Source of the DNA: Bacillota bacterium
GTDB lineage: Bacteria > Bacillota > Clostridia > Acetivibrionales > DTU013
Assembly: GCA_023435745.1 (NCBI GenBank)
Contig: JAEZMD010000026.1
Span: 1-64,000, forward strand
DNA: 64,000 nt
Direction: 5' to 3'
Shown here: in pieces, positions 35,522 to 44,326 of the stretch
How positions within the stretch are numbered: the stretch's first letter is position 1
How the letters are laid out: every line of letters starts with the position of its first letter
Translations under genes and position numbers: made by a program
The notes under the pieces: model-generated
Told to the model about the DNA's origin: nothing
The model's database searches: none
The model's input: the letters and a program-made list of their open reading frames with translations, nothing else

Positions 35522-36553
35522 ATGCCGCCTGTTGGGAATGAACCGCTTGATATTGTACTGAAGCAGTATCCGGTCACAGTTTTGGAAATCAAAAATGAGT
35601 CTTATAAAGATAAAAAGGGTGTCTGGTGGATCAAAACAAACAAGGGAATGTATATTCTCAAAAAGATCTCCAATTCAGAGCAAACACTGCAGTTCATACT
35701 GGATGCAGTCAGGCATCTGCTGCAAAACGGAGTATACCTGCCAAAGGTCCGCAAAACAACCGATGGAAGGGAGTATGTCAGCATTGACGGAGTTTGCTAT
35801 GTCCTGACGGAGGCAATTATCGGCAGAAATCCAACCTATGCCTCACATGAGGATCTTGCCATGATCGCGGAAGGTATGGCAAAGCTCCACAAGGCATCAG
35901 CAGGCTTTCGCCCCGCAACCGGAACGAAGCCCAAATACCACCTGGGATTGTGGGTCGAGGACTATACAGAGCAGATAGAAGACATTAAAAGGTATGTTGA
36001 TAACGAGCTGCTGAAGAATGAGCATGACTCGATCAACTCACTGATCATCAGGGAGTTGCCCCATTTCTACGAACGCGCCCAAAAAGCTATAGAAGGACTG
36101 AATGGAAACGACTATGCGCAATGGGTCAGCGAAATAAAGGAAAAAGGCTGCCTGTGCCATCAGGATTTTGCCGCAGGTAATTTGATCGTAACTCCTTCGG
36201 GAGATTTATATATTTTGGACACGGATTCCCTGACAGTGGATATCGCTGCCAGAGATATCCGCAAGCTGCTGAACAAGGTAATGAAAAAATCAAGTGCATG
36301 GGATCATGAACAGGCTAAAAGAATACTGCGTCATTACCAGGCTCAGAACCCTCTTACGCCGTCACAGTGGGAAGTTGTGAGGCTGGATCTTCTGTTCCCC
36401 CACCTGTTTGTCGGCGCTGTAAACAAATTTTATCACAAACGGGATAAGGAATGGTCGGCGGAAAAGTATATGCAGAGAATCTCAGAGATGTCTGCATTTG
36501 AAAAAACAGTCGAGCCTGCATTGGAAAATTTCAAGTCCATACTGCCGACATGA
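35522..36553 (+). CDS. CotS-family spore coat kinase-like protein (1)
   Basis: A 343-residue member of the CotS/YutH group, which has an aminoglycoside-phosphotransferase fold. The catalytic loop is CHQDFAAGNLI near 219-229 and the metal motif is LDTDS near 240; the N-terminal WWIKTNKGMYILKK strand carries the ATP lysine. CotS proteins sit in the spore coat and probably phosphorylate a sugar or protein there. ATG 35522 follows TAGGAGGT. A second CotS gene lies 40 bases downstream. Confidence 0.88.
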   Translation: MPPVGNEPLDIVLKQYPVTVLEIKNESYKDKKGVWWIKTNKGMYILKKISNSEQTLQFILDAVRHLLQNGVYLPKVRKTTDGREYVSIDGVCYVLTEAIIGRNPTYASHEDLAMIAEGMAKLHKASAGFRPATGTKPKYHLGLWVEDYTEQIEDIKRYVDNELLKNEHDSINSLIIRELPHFYERAQKAIEGLNGNDYAQWVSEIKEKGCLCHQDFAAGNLIVTPSGDLYILDTDSLTVDIAARDIRKLLNKVMKKSSAWDHEQAKRILRHYQAQNPLTPSQWEVVRLDLLFPHLFVGAVNKFYHKRDKEWSAEKYMQRISEMSAFEKTVEPALENFKSILPT

Positions 36554-36593
36554 CTGCATAGTATAACTTAGCGTCTTCGAAAGGATTGAGAAT

Positions 36594-37610
36594 ATGGATT
36601 TTGCCGAGTCAAACCTGGATGCGCTTGCGCGAAATGTATTGAAGGAGTACGGCATCGAACCTGAAAAATTAACGCTGGTGCAGGTTGGCGCCATAAAAAC
36701 TGTCTGGAAGTTGATTGGAAGGGGCAGGCAGCTGTGCCTGAAGCGCTTGAAACAAACCTATGACAAGGCTCTGTTCTCGGTCAATGCCCAGATCTTTATA
36801 AAGAATTCCGCAGGCAAGGTCCCCGGAATTGTTTTGAACAGAAATAACCGCCCAATCACCGAATATAACGGACAATTGTTTGTTGTTTATGAATGGGTCA
36901 GCGGCAACGATTTGAACTTCGATATTCCGGCAGACCTAAGGCAGGCGTTGCAAGGTCTGGCCGCTTTTCATGCTGCCTCGAAGAACTATCTGCCTCCACA
37001 GGAGGCCAGAATATCAACAAAGCTCGGGAAATGGCCGGACCAGTACAATTCCATGAAAAGAAGGATGGCCGAATGGAAGGAGATCTCCTCCCAAAATAGC
37101 AAGCCCTCGCATTATCCGGCTTATCTGGCAGTTATCGATCCTGTGCTTGACATTGCTGACCAGGCTCTTGAAAGGCTCGCCGATTCGGATTATCAGCGCC
37201 TGACGCAGCCCGGATCTCCTTGCGCTGTGCTGTGCCATCAGGATTTTGGCAGAGGAAATGTCCTTGTGGCTGCTGACGGCGTCTATGTCCTTGATCTGGA
37301 TGGTGTGACCTATGACCTGGCTGCAAGAGACCTGAGAAAAATCATCGGCAAAAACGCCGTAAATGCAGGTCAATGGTCGGTTGACAGCATCATGACCATT
37401 TTGGACTGGTATACACAGATAAACCCTCTTGGCAAGGAAGAGCTGAAGGTCCTGTATGCAGACTTAACGTTCCCGCACTGGTTTTTCGGCCTTGTAAAAA
37501 ATCTGTTCCAAAACGGTAAAGCCCTAAAGCCCGCCGAGATAGAGCGGATCGCAGCACTTGAACGATCCAAGGAGGAGACCTTAAAAACGTTGCTTAAAAG
37601 GAGTGAGTAG
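36594..37610 (+). CDS. CotS-family spore coat kinase-like protein (2)
   Basis: A 338-residue paralogue of the preceding gene: WKLIGRGRQLCLKRL near 36, catalytic CHQDFGRGNVLV near 216, and LDLDGVTYDLAARDLRK near 236. The pair probably arose by tandem duplication and has since diverged widely. ATG 36594 has AAAGGATTGAG upstream. Its stop lies at the start of the glycosyltransferase/dehydrogenase fusion, the arrangement expected for a CotS-CotSA coat-glycan operon. Confidence 0.88.
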   Translation: MDFAESNLDALARNVLKEYGIEPEKLTLVQVGAIKTVWKLIGRGRQLCLKRLKQTYDKALFSVNAQIFIKNSAGKVPGIVLNRNNRPITEYNGQLFVVYEWVSGNDLNFDIPADLRQALQGLAAFHAASKNYLPPQEARISTKLGKWPDQYNSMKRRMAEWKEISSQNSKPSHYPAYLAVIDPVLDIADQALERLADSDYQRLTQPGSPCAVLCHQDFGRGNVLVAADGVYVLDLDGVTYDLAARDLRKIIGKNAVNAGQWSVDSIMTILDWYTQINPLGKEELKVLYADLTFPHWFFGLVKNLFQNGKALKPAEIERIAALERSKEETLKTLLKRSE

Positions 37611-37611
37611 C

Positions 37612-40263
37612 TTGAAGATCGCCCTGGTCTGTACAGAAAAGCTTCCTGTGCCTCCGATTGCCGGCGGTGCAATACAATTATATATTGACAGTGTCGTTCC
37701 TTATTTATCAAAACAACACGAGGTGACTGTTTACTGCATTCAACACCCCGGTCTGCCCAATGAGGAAATGAAGGATCATGTAAGATACATCAGAGTGGAA
37801 GGCAAAACGGGCGCCATGTATTTAAACAACCTGAAAGCCAGGCTGACGCCGGAATATGATCTCATCCATATCTTCAACCGGCCGCTTTATCTGCTGGCGC
37901 TGTCAGAGGCTCTGCCAAATACAAAATTCAGCCTGAGCCTTCACAATGAAATGTTTTACAAGGAAAAAATTTCAGACGAAGCAGGTCAGCGGTGTATCGA
38001 AAAGGCAGAGTTCATCAATACTGTCAGCCAATATATCGCAAATACGGTCATACAAAGGTTTCCTGCTGCCAGGTCAAAAATGAATGTTGTCTATTCCGCT
38101 GCGGATGCATCAAAATATCATCCTTATTGGACGGAGGAGGGCGCCAGGATCAAGGAGGCCATAAAATTAAAGTATGGCCTGCAGCATCACAGGGTTGTTC
38201 TCTATGTAGGCAGGCTGAGCGTAAAAAAGGGTGTCCATGTGCTGCTTAGGGCTATGGAAAAAGTCATGAGCAGTCATAAAAATGTTGCGCTGGTCATAGT
38301 AGGAAGTAAGTGGTACGGAAAGAATGAGCTGGACGACTATACGAAATCCATCCTGGAGCAATCACGCAAGCTCAGTGGGCCTGTCATTTTCACAGGCTTT
38401 GTTGCTCCCTCGGAGATACCAAAATATTATAGCATTGGGGACGTTTTTGTCTGCGCATCCCAGTGGAATGAACCTCTTGCCAGAGTCCATTATGAGGCAA
38501 TGGCGGCAGGGCTTCCGTTCATCACAACCAACCGTGGCGGAAATGCTGAGATCGCGGAGGGATTTGGGAATGGTATTGTAATTAATGAATATAATGACCC
38601 GGCTGTAATGGCCGATAACATATGCTATTTGCTGGACAATCCGGATAAAGGTCTGGAAATGGGCTTAATAGGCAGAAAGCTGGCTGAAAAAGAATTTCAT
38701 TGGGAAAGGGTCGCCTCTGAGATGCTGAGAAAGTTCCAGCCTGAGACAATGGCTGAGGTCAGGACTGTTCCCGAGGCTGAAGCTGCGCCTGAAATCATAA
38801 TCGACCTCGAAGCCTCACCTGACCTCGAAGCTGCGCCTGAAGCCAAAACTGCCCCTGATGCTGCACCTGTTCCTGAAGCTATATCTGCCCCTGATGCTGC
38901 ACCTGTTCCTGAAACCACAGCCTTACCTGAAGCCACGCAGCCCTTGAACATTTCCATCATCGGCACAGGCTATGTAGGCCTTGTGACAGGCGCATGCCTG
39001 GCATCCATGGGCATGAACGTCTACTGCTGCGACAGTGACGAGACCAAAATCGCCAATTTGAAAAAGGGCGTGCTTCCAATCTACGAGCCCGCGCTTGACA
39101 GCCTTGTGGACAGCTGTGTAAACAAACGCAGGCGCCTGCATTTCATATCAGGAATTAAAGAGGCGGTGGAGCTGTCGGATATCATTTTTATAACTGTCAA
39201 TACACCCACTCTGGCAGACAGAACCTGTGATACAAGACATGTATTTGAAGCTGCACATGATATAGCACAGTATATGAACCGTTACAAGATTATTATAAAC
39301 AAAAGCACCGTGCCGCTGGGCACCGGTCGTAAGGTAAAAAACGAAATATCAAAAATTTTACTGGAGCGAAATGTGACGCTGGAATTTGATGTCGTCTCAA
39401 ATCCTGAATTCCTGAGGGAGGGTTCGGCGGTGGAGGATTTCATCAACCCGGACAGGATCGTTATCGGCGCAGATAATGATCGCTCGGTAAACATTATGAA
39501 AGCCATATATCATGATCAGATCATGTACAATATACCTGCGTTAATAACCGGAATCGATGCGGCGGAAATGATCAAATATGCTTCCAATGCTTTTTTAGCG
39601 GCGAAAGTCAGCTTTATCAACGAGATCGCCAACATCTGCGAGCTTTGCGGCATTGATATCGGAACGGTGGCAAAGGGAATGGGAATGGATAAAAGGATCG
39701 GAAAACAATTTTTAAACCCCGGTCCCGGTTTTGGCGGCAGCTGCTTCCCGAAGGACGTGCGGGCTTTGACAGGCCTTAGCAGGGAACATGGCTATATTCC
39801 CCGGCTGCTGGACAGCGTTCTGGAGGTTAACGATCTCCAGAAAACGCGGATGATTGAGAAAATAAATTGTGTGCTGGGAGGATTGGAAGGGCGCAGAATA
39901 TCTATACTGGGGCTTGCATTTAAACCCGGAACTGACGATATCCGCGAATCCCCCTCCCTGACAATCCTCGCAGCACTGCTTGAGGGAAGGGCTATAGTAT
40001 CGGTCTATGACCCTCAGGCGATGGATAATATGAAAAGGAGCCACCCTGAAATGAATCTGAGATACTGCAAGGATGTGTATTCCGCATGTTCCCACAGTGT
40101 CTGCACAGTGCTTCTTACAGAATGGGATGAGTTTTCCGCAATGGATTTCAAAAAATTAAAGGCTGTGATGAAAGAGCCGGTTCTTCTGGATCTGCGGAAT
40201 ATATATGATCCCGACTATGTCAAAAGCTTTGGATTTTACTATGAAGGAGTTGGCAAAAAATGA
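37612..40263 (+). CDS. fusion: CotSA-like GT4 glycosyltransferase + UDP-glucose 6-dehydrogenase
   Basis: An 883-residue two-enzyme protein. Residues 1-380 are a GT4 glycosyltransferase (PPIAGGAIQLYI near 15, LYVGRLSVKKGVHVLL near 195, EPLARVHYEAMAAGLPFI near 285). Residues 385-440 are a Pro/Ala/Glu-rich linker with a repeated 12-residue unit. Residues 443-883 are a UDP-glucose dehydrogenase (IIGTGYVGLVTGACLASMG, then GFGGSCFPKD with the catalytic Cys near 708). The product would be UDP-glucuronate made next to its user. I place the start at TTG 37612, just past the CotS stop, with AAGGAG at a normal distance; GTG 37603 is too close. No frameshift is seen, so the fusion is real in this sequence. 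Confidence 0.9.
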   Translation: MKIALVCTEKLPVPPIAGGAIQLYIDSVVPYLSKQHEVTVYCIQHPGLPNEEMKDHVRYIRVEGKTGAMYLNNLKARLTPEYDLIHIFNRPLYLLALSEALPNTKFSLSLHNEMFYKEKISDEAGQRCIEKAEFINTVSQYIANTVIQRFPAARSKMNVVYSAADASKYHPYWTEEGARIKEAIKLKYGLQHHRVVLYVGRLSVKKGVHVLLRAMEKVMSSHKNVALVIVGSKWYGKNELDDYTKSILEQSRKLSGPVIFTGFVAPSEIPKYYSIGDVFVCASQWNEPLARVHYEAMAAGLPFITTNRGGNAEIAEGFGNGIVINEYNDPAVMADNICYLLDNPDKGLEMGLIGRKLAEKEFHWERVASEMLRKFQPETMAEVRTVPEAEAAPEIIIDLEASPDLEAAPEAKTAPDAAPVPEAISAPDAAPVPETTALPEATQPLNISIIGTGYVGLVTGACLASMGMNVYCCDSDETKIANLKKGVLPIYEPALDSLVDSCVNKRRRLHFISGIKEAVELSDIIFITVNTPTLADRTCDTRHVFEAAHDIAQYMNRYKIIINKSTVPLGTGRKVKNEISKILLERNVTLEFDVVSNPEFLREGSAVEDFINPDRIVIGADNDRSVNIMKAIYHDQIMYNIPALITGIDAAEMIKYASNAFLAAKVSFINEIANICELCGIDIGTVAKGMGMDKRIGKQFLNPGPGFGGSCFPKDVRALTGLSREHGYIPRLLDSVLEVNDLQKTRMIEKINCVLGGLEGRRISILGLAFKPGTDDIRESPSLTILAALLEGRAIVSVYDPQAMDNMKRSHPEMNLRYCKDVYSACSHSVCTVLLTEWDEFSAMDFKKLKAVMKEPVLLDLRNIYDPDYVKSFGFYYEGVGKK
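38849..38913 (+). repeat. 36-bp direct repeat in the fusion linker
   Basis: A 29-base sequence starting CTGCCCCTGATGCTGCACC occurs exactly at 38849-38877 and 38885-38913, a 36-base period that keeps the reading frame. Less perfect copies extend over 38760-38930 and encode the Pro/Ala/Glu linker. It is a likely site of slippage. Confidence 0.8.
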
Positions 40264-41240
40264 GGATGATTTCAGATATGAATCCGGCAAACAGCGGGTG
40301 TATCCTGGTAACCGGAGGCGCGGGCTTTGTAGGCTCGCATCTGTGTGAGAGGCTGACCCTTCAGGGCTGCGCTGTTATCTGTCTGGATAATTTCAATGAC
40401 AATTACGACCCTGCTATAAAAAGAAACAATATTCAATACTGCCTGCGGCACTCTGAATTCAGGCTGCTGGAAGGCGACATTATGGATTCGGAGCTTATTG
40501 ACCGGTTACTGACGCAATACGATATCGACACAATAATACACCTGGCAGCACTTGCCGGCGTCAGGAACTCGATTGCAGCTCCCTTAAACTATATTGATAC
40601 GGATATTGGGGGCACCGTCAATTTGTTGGAGGCCGGCAGAAAACATGATATAAAGAAATTTATCTTTGCATCCTCCTCATCGGTCTATGGCCCGGGAACA
40701 ACTCCCTTCAGTGAAAAGAATCCGCTGAGCCTGCAGGCTTCTCCCTACGCTGCCGCAAAATATTCCGCCGAGTTGTTCTGCAAAACCTATCAGCAGCTTT
40801 ACGGTTTTCCCGTTGTCTGTCTCAGGCTCTTTACTGTATATGGGCCCAGACAGCGGCCTGATATGGCGGTCAACATCTTTACGAGGGCTATTGATGAGGG
40901 GCGTGAAATTAGCATATACGGCGACGGAACCAGCTTCAGGGATTACACCTACATTGATGATATAATAGATGGCATTGTGGCTTCCATCGACCTTCACTGC
41001 GATTTTGAGGCGATCAACCTGGGATCCTCCAGACCTGTCAGCCTTCTAACCCTTGTTAAAACGATCGAAGAAAAAATGAAGAAGCAGGCGCGCCTGCGTT
41101 TCTTACCCAACCAGCCCGGAGACGTTCCCGCGACCCTTGCCGACATCAGCAAAGCCGCAGAACTGCTTGCATATGAGCCGAAGGTGTCTCTGCCGGAAGG
41201 GGTGGGGTTGTACGCCGACTGGTATCAACGCACAAAATGA
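40260..41240 (+). CDS. NAD-dependent nucleotide-sugar epimerase (UDP-glucuronate 4-epimerase-like)
   Basis: A 326-residue extended short-chain dehydrogenase. The NAD motif is VTGGAGFVGSHL near 19, SSSSVYGPG near 141 and the catalytic YAAAK near 164. It would turn UDP-glucuronate from the preceding enzyme into UDP-galacturonate; other UDP-sugars are possible. Its ATG overlaps the fusion stop (ATGA). Last gene of the coat-glycan block, followed by a strong terminator. Confidence 0.88.
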   Translation: MRMISDMNPANSGCILVTGGAGFVGSHLCERLTLQGCAVICLDNFNDNYDPAIKRNNIQYCLRHSEFRLLEGDIMDSELIDRLLTQYDIDTIIHLAALAGVRNSIAAPLNYIDTDIGGTVNLLEAGRKHDIKKFIFASSSSVYGPGTTPFSEKNPLSLQASPYAAAKYSAELFCKTYQQLYGFPVVCLRLFTVYGPRQRPDMAVNIFTRAIDEGREISIYGDGTSFRDYTYIDDIIDGIVASIDLHCDFEAINLGSSRPVSLLTLVKTIEEKMKKQARLRFLPNQPGDVPATLADISKAAELLAYEPKVSLPEGVGLYADWYQRTK

Positions 41241-41253
41241 TAAATGAGAATCC

Positions 41254-41278
41254 GGCCGGATTTGCTTCGCAAACGGCC
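41254..41278 (+). repeat. small hairpin repeat, copy 1
   Basis: GGCCG...CGGCC and TTTGC...GCAAA form a nested hairpin. The 16 bases CGGATTTGCTTCGCAA (41257-41272) recur exactly at 44257-44272, again just after a plus-strand gene. Confidence 0.55.
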
Positions 41279-41291
41279 ATTTTAGAAAAAA

Positions 41292-41341
41292 AAAGAGTAT
41301 AAACAGACCGGGATACTAGCCCGGCGCCGTTTATACTCTTT
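41292..41341 (+). terminator. strong bidirectional terminator
   Basis: A 13-bp stem (AAAGAGTATAAAC with GTTTATACTCTTT) encloses an inner CCGGG/CCCGG stem. Both ends carry A or T runs, so it serves the epimerase gene on the plus strand and the small gene or cysS on the minus strand. Confidence 0.8.
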
Positions 41342-41352
41342 CATCCATAATT

Positions 41353-41535
41353 TCATCTGTACCTTTTCATAATAGCCTTATTGATTTTAGTTGCAAAATC
41401 ATCCCATTCTCCCAATTGGAACGCTCTGCCAACAACCTTCACATGATGCAGATTGACCGGCACATAGCCCCTGTCAACTCTTTCAACACATCTGGCAGCG
41501 ATGCTTTTATCCCATTTGGTCACCTTCATATCCAT
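41353..41535 (-). CDS. 60-residue basic protein downstream of cysS, unknown
   Basis: A short basic protein (DMKVTKWDKSIAARCVERVD at the start) with a central VPVNLHHVKVVGRAFQ and a basic tail. ATG 41535 has AAGGATG about 9 bases upstream. It lies 73 bases after cysS on the same strand and ends at a terminator. I do not recognise the family. Coding is supported by the ribosome site and by its position, not by homology. Confidence 0.55.
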   Translation of the reverse strand: MDMKVTKWDKSIAARCVERVDRGYVPVNLHHVKVVGRAFQLGEWDDFATKINKAIMKRYR

Positions 41536-41608
41536 ATGTTCACATCCTTAGCTACACAAATTTATTTACATAATCATTATATTAAGGTGATCATAAAATG
41601 TTGCATCC

Positions 41609-43006
41609 TTATTTCCGGGTGACCTTGACTCCTTGCGGCGTATCCTCCATCTGCCAGCCCATTGAGTTGATTTTATCCCTGATCTCATCCGCCAGCTTCC
41701 AGTTCTTTTCCTGCCTTGCCTCCTGTCTGCGGCGAACCAGCTCTTCTATTTCGGGATCCAGAATCCGGGCTTCATCCGCAGGTTTTTCTGCTGCACTGGC
41801 AAAATCCAGCCCTAAAACATCATCCATCTTCACAAGCAGTTGATACAGATCATTGGATCTCGTCCCGTACCTGGCCGCATTCCATGTAACCCCAAGCGCT
41901 TTTGGGATGTTCAGATCATCATTGACAGCTTCCATGAATTCCTTCTCAAATGCTTTGATCACGTCGGGCTCCACCACAGCCGACCTGTCGGCATTTTTAT
42001 GTGACAGAACACAGTCCAGAAGTCTGTCCAGTGCAATCTGTGCGGCCTTGATCCCGTCCCAGGTGAAGTTGAGCTTGCTTCTGTAATTTGCATTCAGGCA
42101 CATGTATCTGAAGGACAGCGGGCTGTAGCCTTTCTTTTTAAGATCTGCAACCGTATAGGTGTTGCCAAGGCTCTTGGACATTTTTCCGTTATCCACCAGC
42201 AAAAATTCTCCGTGAAGCCAGTAATGCACCGCAGGATGCCCGAGGAGAGCCTCGCTTTGCGCGATCTCATTCTCATGGTGCACAGGAATGTGGTCAACGC
42301 CGCCGGTGTGAATGTCAAACTCGTCTCCAAGGAATTTCCTGCTCATGGCCGAACACTCGATATGCCAGCCCGGATAGCCCATACCCCAAGGGCTTGGCCA
42401 CTGCATAATGTGCTCCTTCGGCGCTTTCTTCCATAGAGCGAAGTCGGCAGGATGCCTCTTTTCCTCATTCACATCCACCCTTGCCCCTGCTATCTGGCCT
42501 TCCAGATCCAGCCCGGAGAGCTTTCCATAGCCTTTGAATTTCATGATGTCAAAGTAAATACCGTCGCTTGTTTCATATCCAAAACCCTTCTCAACCAATG
42601 TCTCCACAAACTTCAGCATTTCATCGATGTTATCAGTTGCTTTGGGTATATATTCCGGTCTTTCTATATTCAATTCACCGATGTCACTCAGAAATACGCC
42701 GGTGTAATACTCTGCTATCTCCCATGGAGTTTTTTGCGCCGCTTTTGCGGTCTTCATCATCTTGTCCTCACCCTCGTCCGCATCGGATACCAGGTGGCCT
42801 ACGTCCGTTATATTCATCACATGCTTGAGCTTATAGCCGTTATATTTCAGTACACGTCTCAATATGTCCATGAACACGTAGGAGCGCATGTTGCCGATAT
42901 GCGCATATTGGTAAACCGTAGGCCCGCAGGAATAAATGCTGACAGTTCCCTCCTCTATCGGCCTTAGCTCTTCCTTTTGTCTTGTAAGTGTGCTATACAG
43001 CTTCAT
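41609..43006 (-). CDS. cysS: cysteinyl-tRNA synthetase
   Basis: A 465-residue class I synthetase. The zinc/signature block CGPTVYQYAHIGNMRSY is at 27-43 (HIGH motif HIGN), WHIECSAMS near 207 and HIPVHHENEIAQSEAL near 233 are zinc ligand regions, and GKMSKSLGN near 266 is the KMSKS loop. It charges tRNA-Cys. ATG 43006 has GGAGGAT. It lies 22 bases after cysE, as in many Firmicutes. I see no T-box leader. Confidence 0.96.
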   Translation of the reverse strand: MKLYSTLTRQKEELRPIEEGTVSIYSCGPTVYQYAHIGNMRSYVFMDILRRVLKYNGYKLKHVMNITDVGHLVSDADEGEDKMMKTAKAAQKTPWEIAEYYTGVFLSDIGELNIERPEYIPKATDNIDEMLKFVETLVEKGFGYETSDGIYFDIMKFKGYGKLSGLDLEGQIAGARVDVNEEKRHPADFALWKKAPKEHIMQWPSPWGMGYPGWHIECSAMSRKFLGDEFDIHTGGVDHIPVHHENEIAQSEALLGHPAVHYWLHGEFLLVDNGKMSKSLGNTYTVADLKKKGYSPLSFRYMCLNANYRSKLNFTWDGIKAAQIALDRLLDCVLSHKNADRSAVVEPDVIKAFEKEFMEAVNDDLNIPKALGVTWNAARYGTRSNDLYQLLVKMDDVLGLDFASAAEKPADEARILDPEIEELVRRRQEARQEKNWKLADEIRDKINSMGWQMEDTPQGVKVTRK

Positions 43007-43028
43007 TTTAATATCCTCCGATTATCGA

Positions 43029-43697
43029 TCAACTGTCTTTTTCATTGTGAGTCTCATTTATTTGTATATCGCGCAATAATGCCTCCAGACGGTCAATACG
43101 CACCTGAAGCCTGCACATTTCCTGTGATACCGGATCCGCAATATGGATCTGATCCAGTTCCACAGACGGAGCCAGCTTCCTGCCGGCATGCTTCACGGCT
43201 CTTGCCTTCGGCCCCGTGACCGTAGTATCCGGCGCAACACTATCCAGCACAATGGATCCCGCTCCAATCATAACATTATCGCCTATGACGATGGGTCCAA
43301 GTAACTTGGCGCCCGCTCCGATCAGAACATTATTGCCGATGGTGGGATGCCTTTTCCCCTTTTCCTTTCCGGTTCCACCGAGCGTTACCTGATGGTAAAT
43401 TGTGCAGTTATCGCCCACCTCAGCAGTTTCACCTATTACGATTCCCATTCCGTGATCTATAAACAGTCCGCGTCCTATGGTTGCGCCCGGATGGATCTCT
43501 ATACCCGTCATAAATTTGGAAAACTGAGATGTCAATCGGGCAAGGAAGGATAGCCTCCTTTTATAAAACCAATTGGCAATACGGTGGTATATCAACGCAT
43601 GAAAGCCTGAATATAGAAGAAATACCTCAAATGTGCTTACTGCCGCCGGATCCCTGTCCGCTATTGACCTGGCGTCAGTCAACAATCCTTTAAACAT
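43029..43697 (-). CDS. cysE: serine O-acetyltransferase
   Basis: A 222-residue left-handed beta-helix acetyltransferase. DPAAVSTFEVFLLYSGFHAL near 15, EIHPGATIGRGLFIDHGMGIVIGE near 66 (part) and TLGGTGKEKGKRHPTIG near 103 are CysE signatures. It makes O-acetylserine for cysteine synthesis. ATG 43697 matches the usual start of the family (MFK...), with GTGAGG upstream; the GTG at 43709 is less likely. Confidence 0.95.
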   Translation of the reverse strand: MFKGLLTDARSIADRDPAAVSTFEVFLLYSGFHALIYHRIANWFYKRRLSFLARLTSQFSKFMTGIEIHPGATIGRGLFIDHGMGIVIGETAEVGDNCTIYHQVTLGGTGKEKGKRHPTIGNNVLIGAGAKLLGPIVIGDNVMIGAGSIVLDSVAPDTTVTGPKARAVKHAGRKLAPSVELDQIHIADPVSQEMCRLQVRIDRLEALLRDIQINETHNEKDS

Positions 43698-43813
43698 GGC
43701 ATGCCTCACTTAAGCATATAATAGAAAATTCATTTTATCAAATATTAGTTAAAAAGTAAACAAATACGGGGCTCAACTTTGTATAAACATTTTCTAAACA
43801 ATTAATAATAGTA

Positions 43814-43842
43814 TTGACGACAATTTGCATTTTCATTATATC
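43814..43842 (+). promoter_or_regulatory. possible promoter of the holin-like gene
   Basis: TTGACG (43814-43819), a 17-base spacer and TATATC (43837-43842) resemble a sigma-A promoter. The predicted start, near 43849, falls at the ribosome site, so the leader would be very short. The cysE promoter must lie on the other strand of this 166-base region, but I cannot place it. Confidence 0.4.
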
Positions 43843-43863
43843 CTTTGAAAGGAAGTGAGTAGG

Positions 43864-44226
43864 TTGGCTGAAAATGTCGAAAGAGAGCAGCATTTTAGTT
43901 TTGGACATTTCATCATAAGGTGGTTGGTCGGAGCAGTTGTTCTGGCTGTTACTGCTTTCCTTACCCCGGGCTTCACCATAGCAGGGATTTGGTCATTGAT
44001 TATAGCAGCTGCTGTAGTTGCCATTTTGGATTATTTAGTACAAAGAATACTCGGGGTAGACGCGACTCCATTTGGCAGAGGGTTGACTGGGTTCATCGTC
44101 GCTGCGGTAATATTTTATGTCGTCAAGTTTATTGTACCCGGTTATGATGTAACCTTGCTCGGCGCGGTACTGGGTGCCCTGGTGTATGGTATTATTAACC
44201 TTTTAATTCCGGGGAAAACCATGTAG
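43864..44226 (+). CDS. holin-like (phage holin family 4) membrane protein
   Basis: A 120-residue protein with four hydrophobic segments (near 15-35, 40-57, 75-92 and 97-115), matching the small membrane family annotated as phage holin family 4, which in Clostridia is often chromosomal and unrelated to prophage. I take TTG 43864 as the start because AAGGAAG lies 8-10 bases upstream; GTG 43855 is too close. No phage genes are nearby. Confidence 0.8.
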   Translation: MAENVEREQHFSFGHFIIRWLVGAVVLAVTAFLTPGFTIAGIWSLIIAAAVVAILDYLVQRILGVDATPFGRGLTGFIVAAVIFYVVKFIVPGYDVTLLGAVLGALVYGIINLLIPGKTM

Positions 44227-44256
44227 TCCGATTGCTTTCAAACATACCGCAGAAAT

Positions 44257-44272
44257 CGGATTTGCTTCGCAA
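44257..44272 (+). repeat. small hairpin repeat, copy 2
   Basis: CGGATTTGCTTCGCAA is identical to 41257-41272. TTTGC and GCAAT flank a TTC loop, so the core can fold on its own. Confidence 0.5.
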
Positions 44273-44282
44273 TTGGTACAGA

Positions 44283-44311
44283 TAAAGGGATGGCCACAGG
44301 CCATCCCTTTA
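44283..44311. terminator. bidirectional terminator
   Basis: TAAAGGGATGGCC and GGCCATCCCTTTA form a 13-bp stem with a 3-base loop, between the convergent holin-like gene and the 302-residue gene. Confidence 0.8.
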
Positions 44312-44326
44312 TGTATAACCCAAAGG

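Noticed and set aside
43007..43863. T-box leader for cysE-cysS
   Set aside because: The space between the genes is 22 bases and the region before cysE lacks a T-box sequence or specifier loop that I can recognise.
43864..44226. Prophage remnant on the basis of the holin-like gene
   Set aside because: This holin-like family is common as a single chromosomal gene in Clostridia, and no other phage gene lies nearby.
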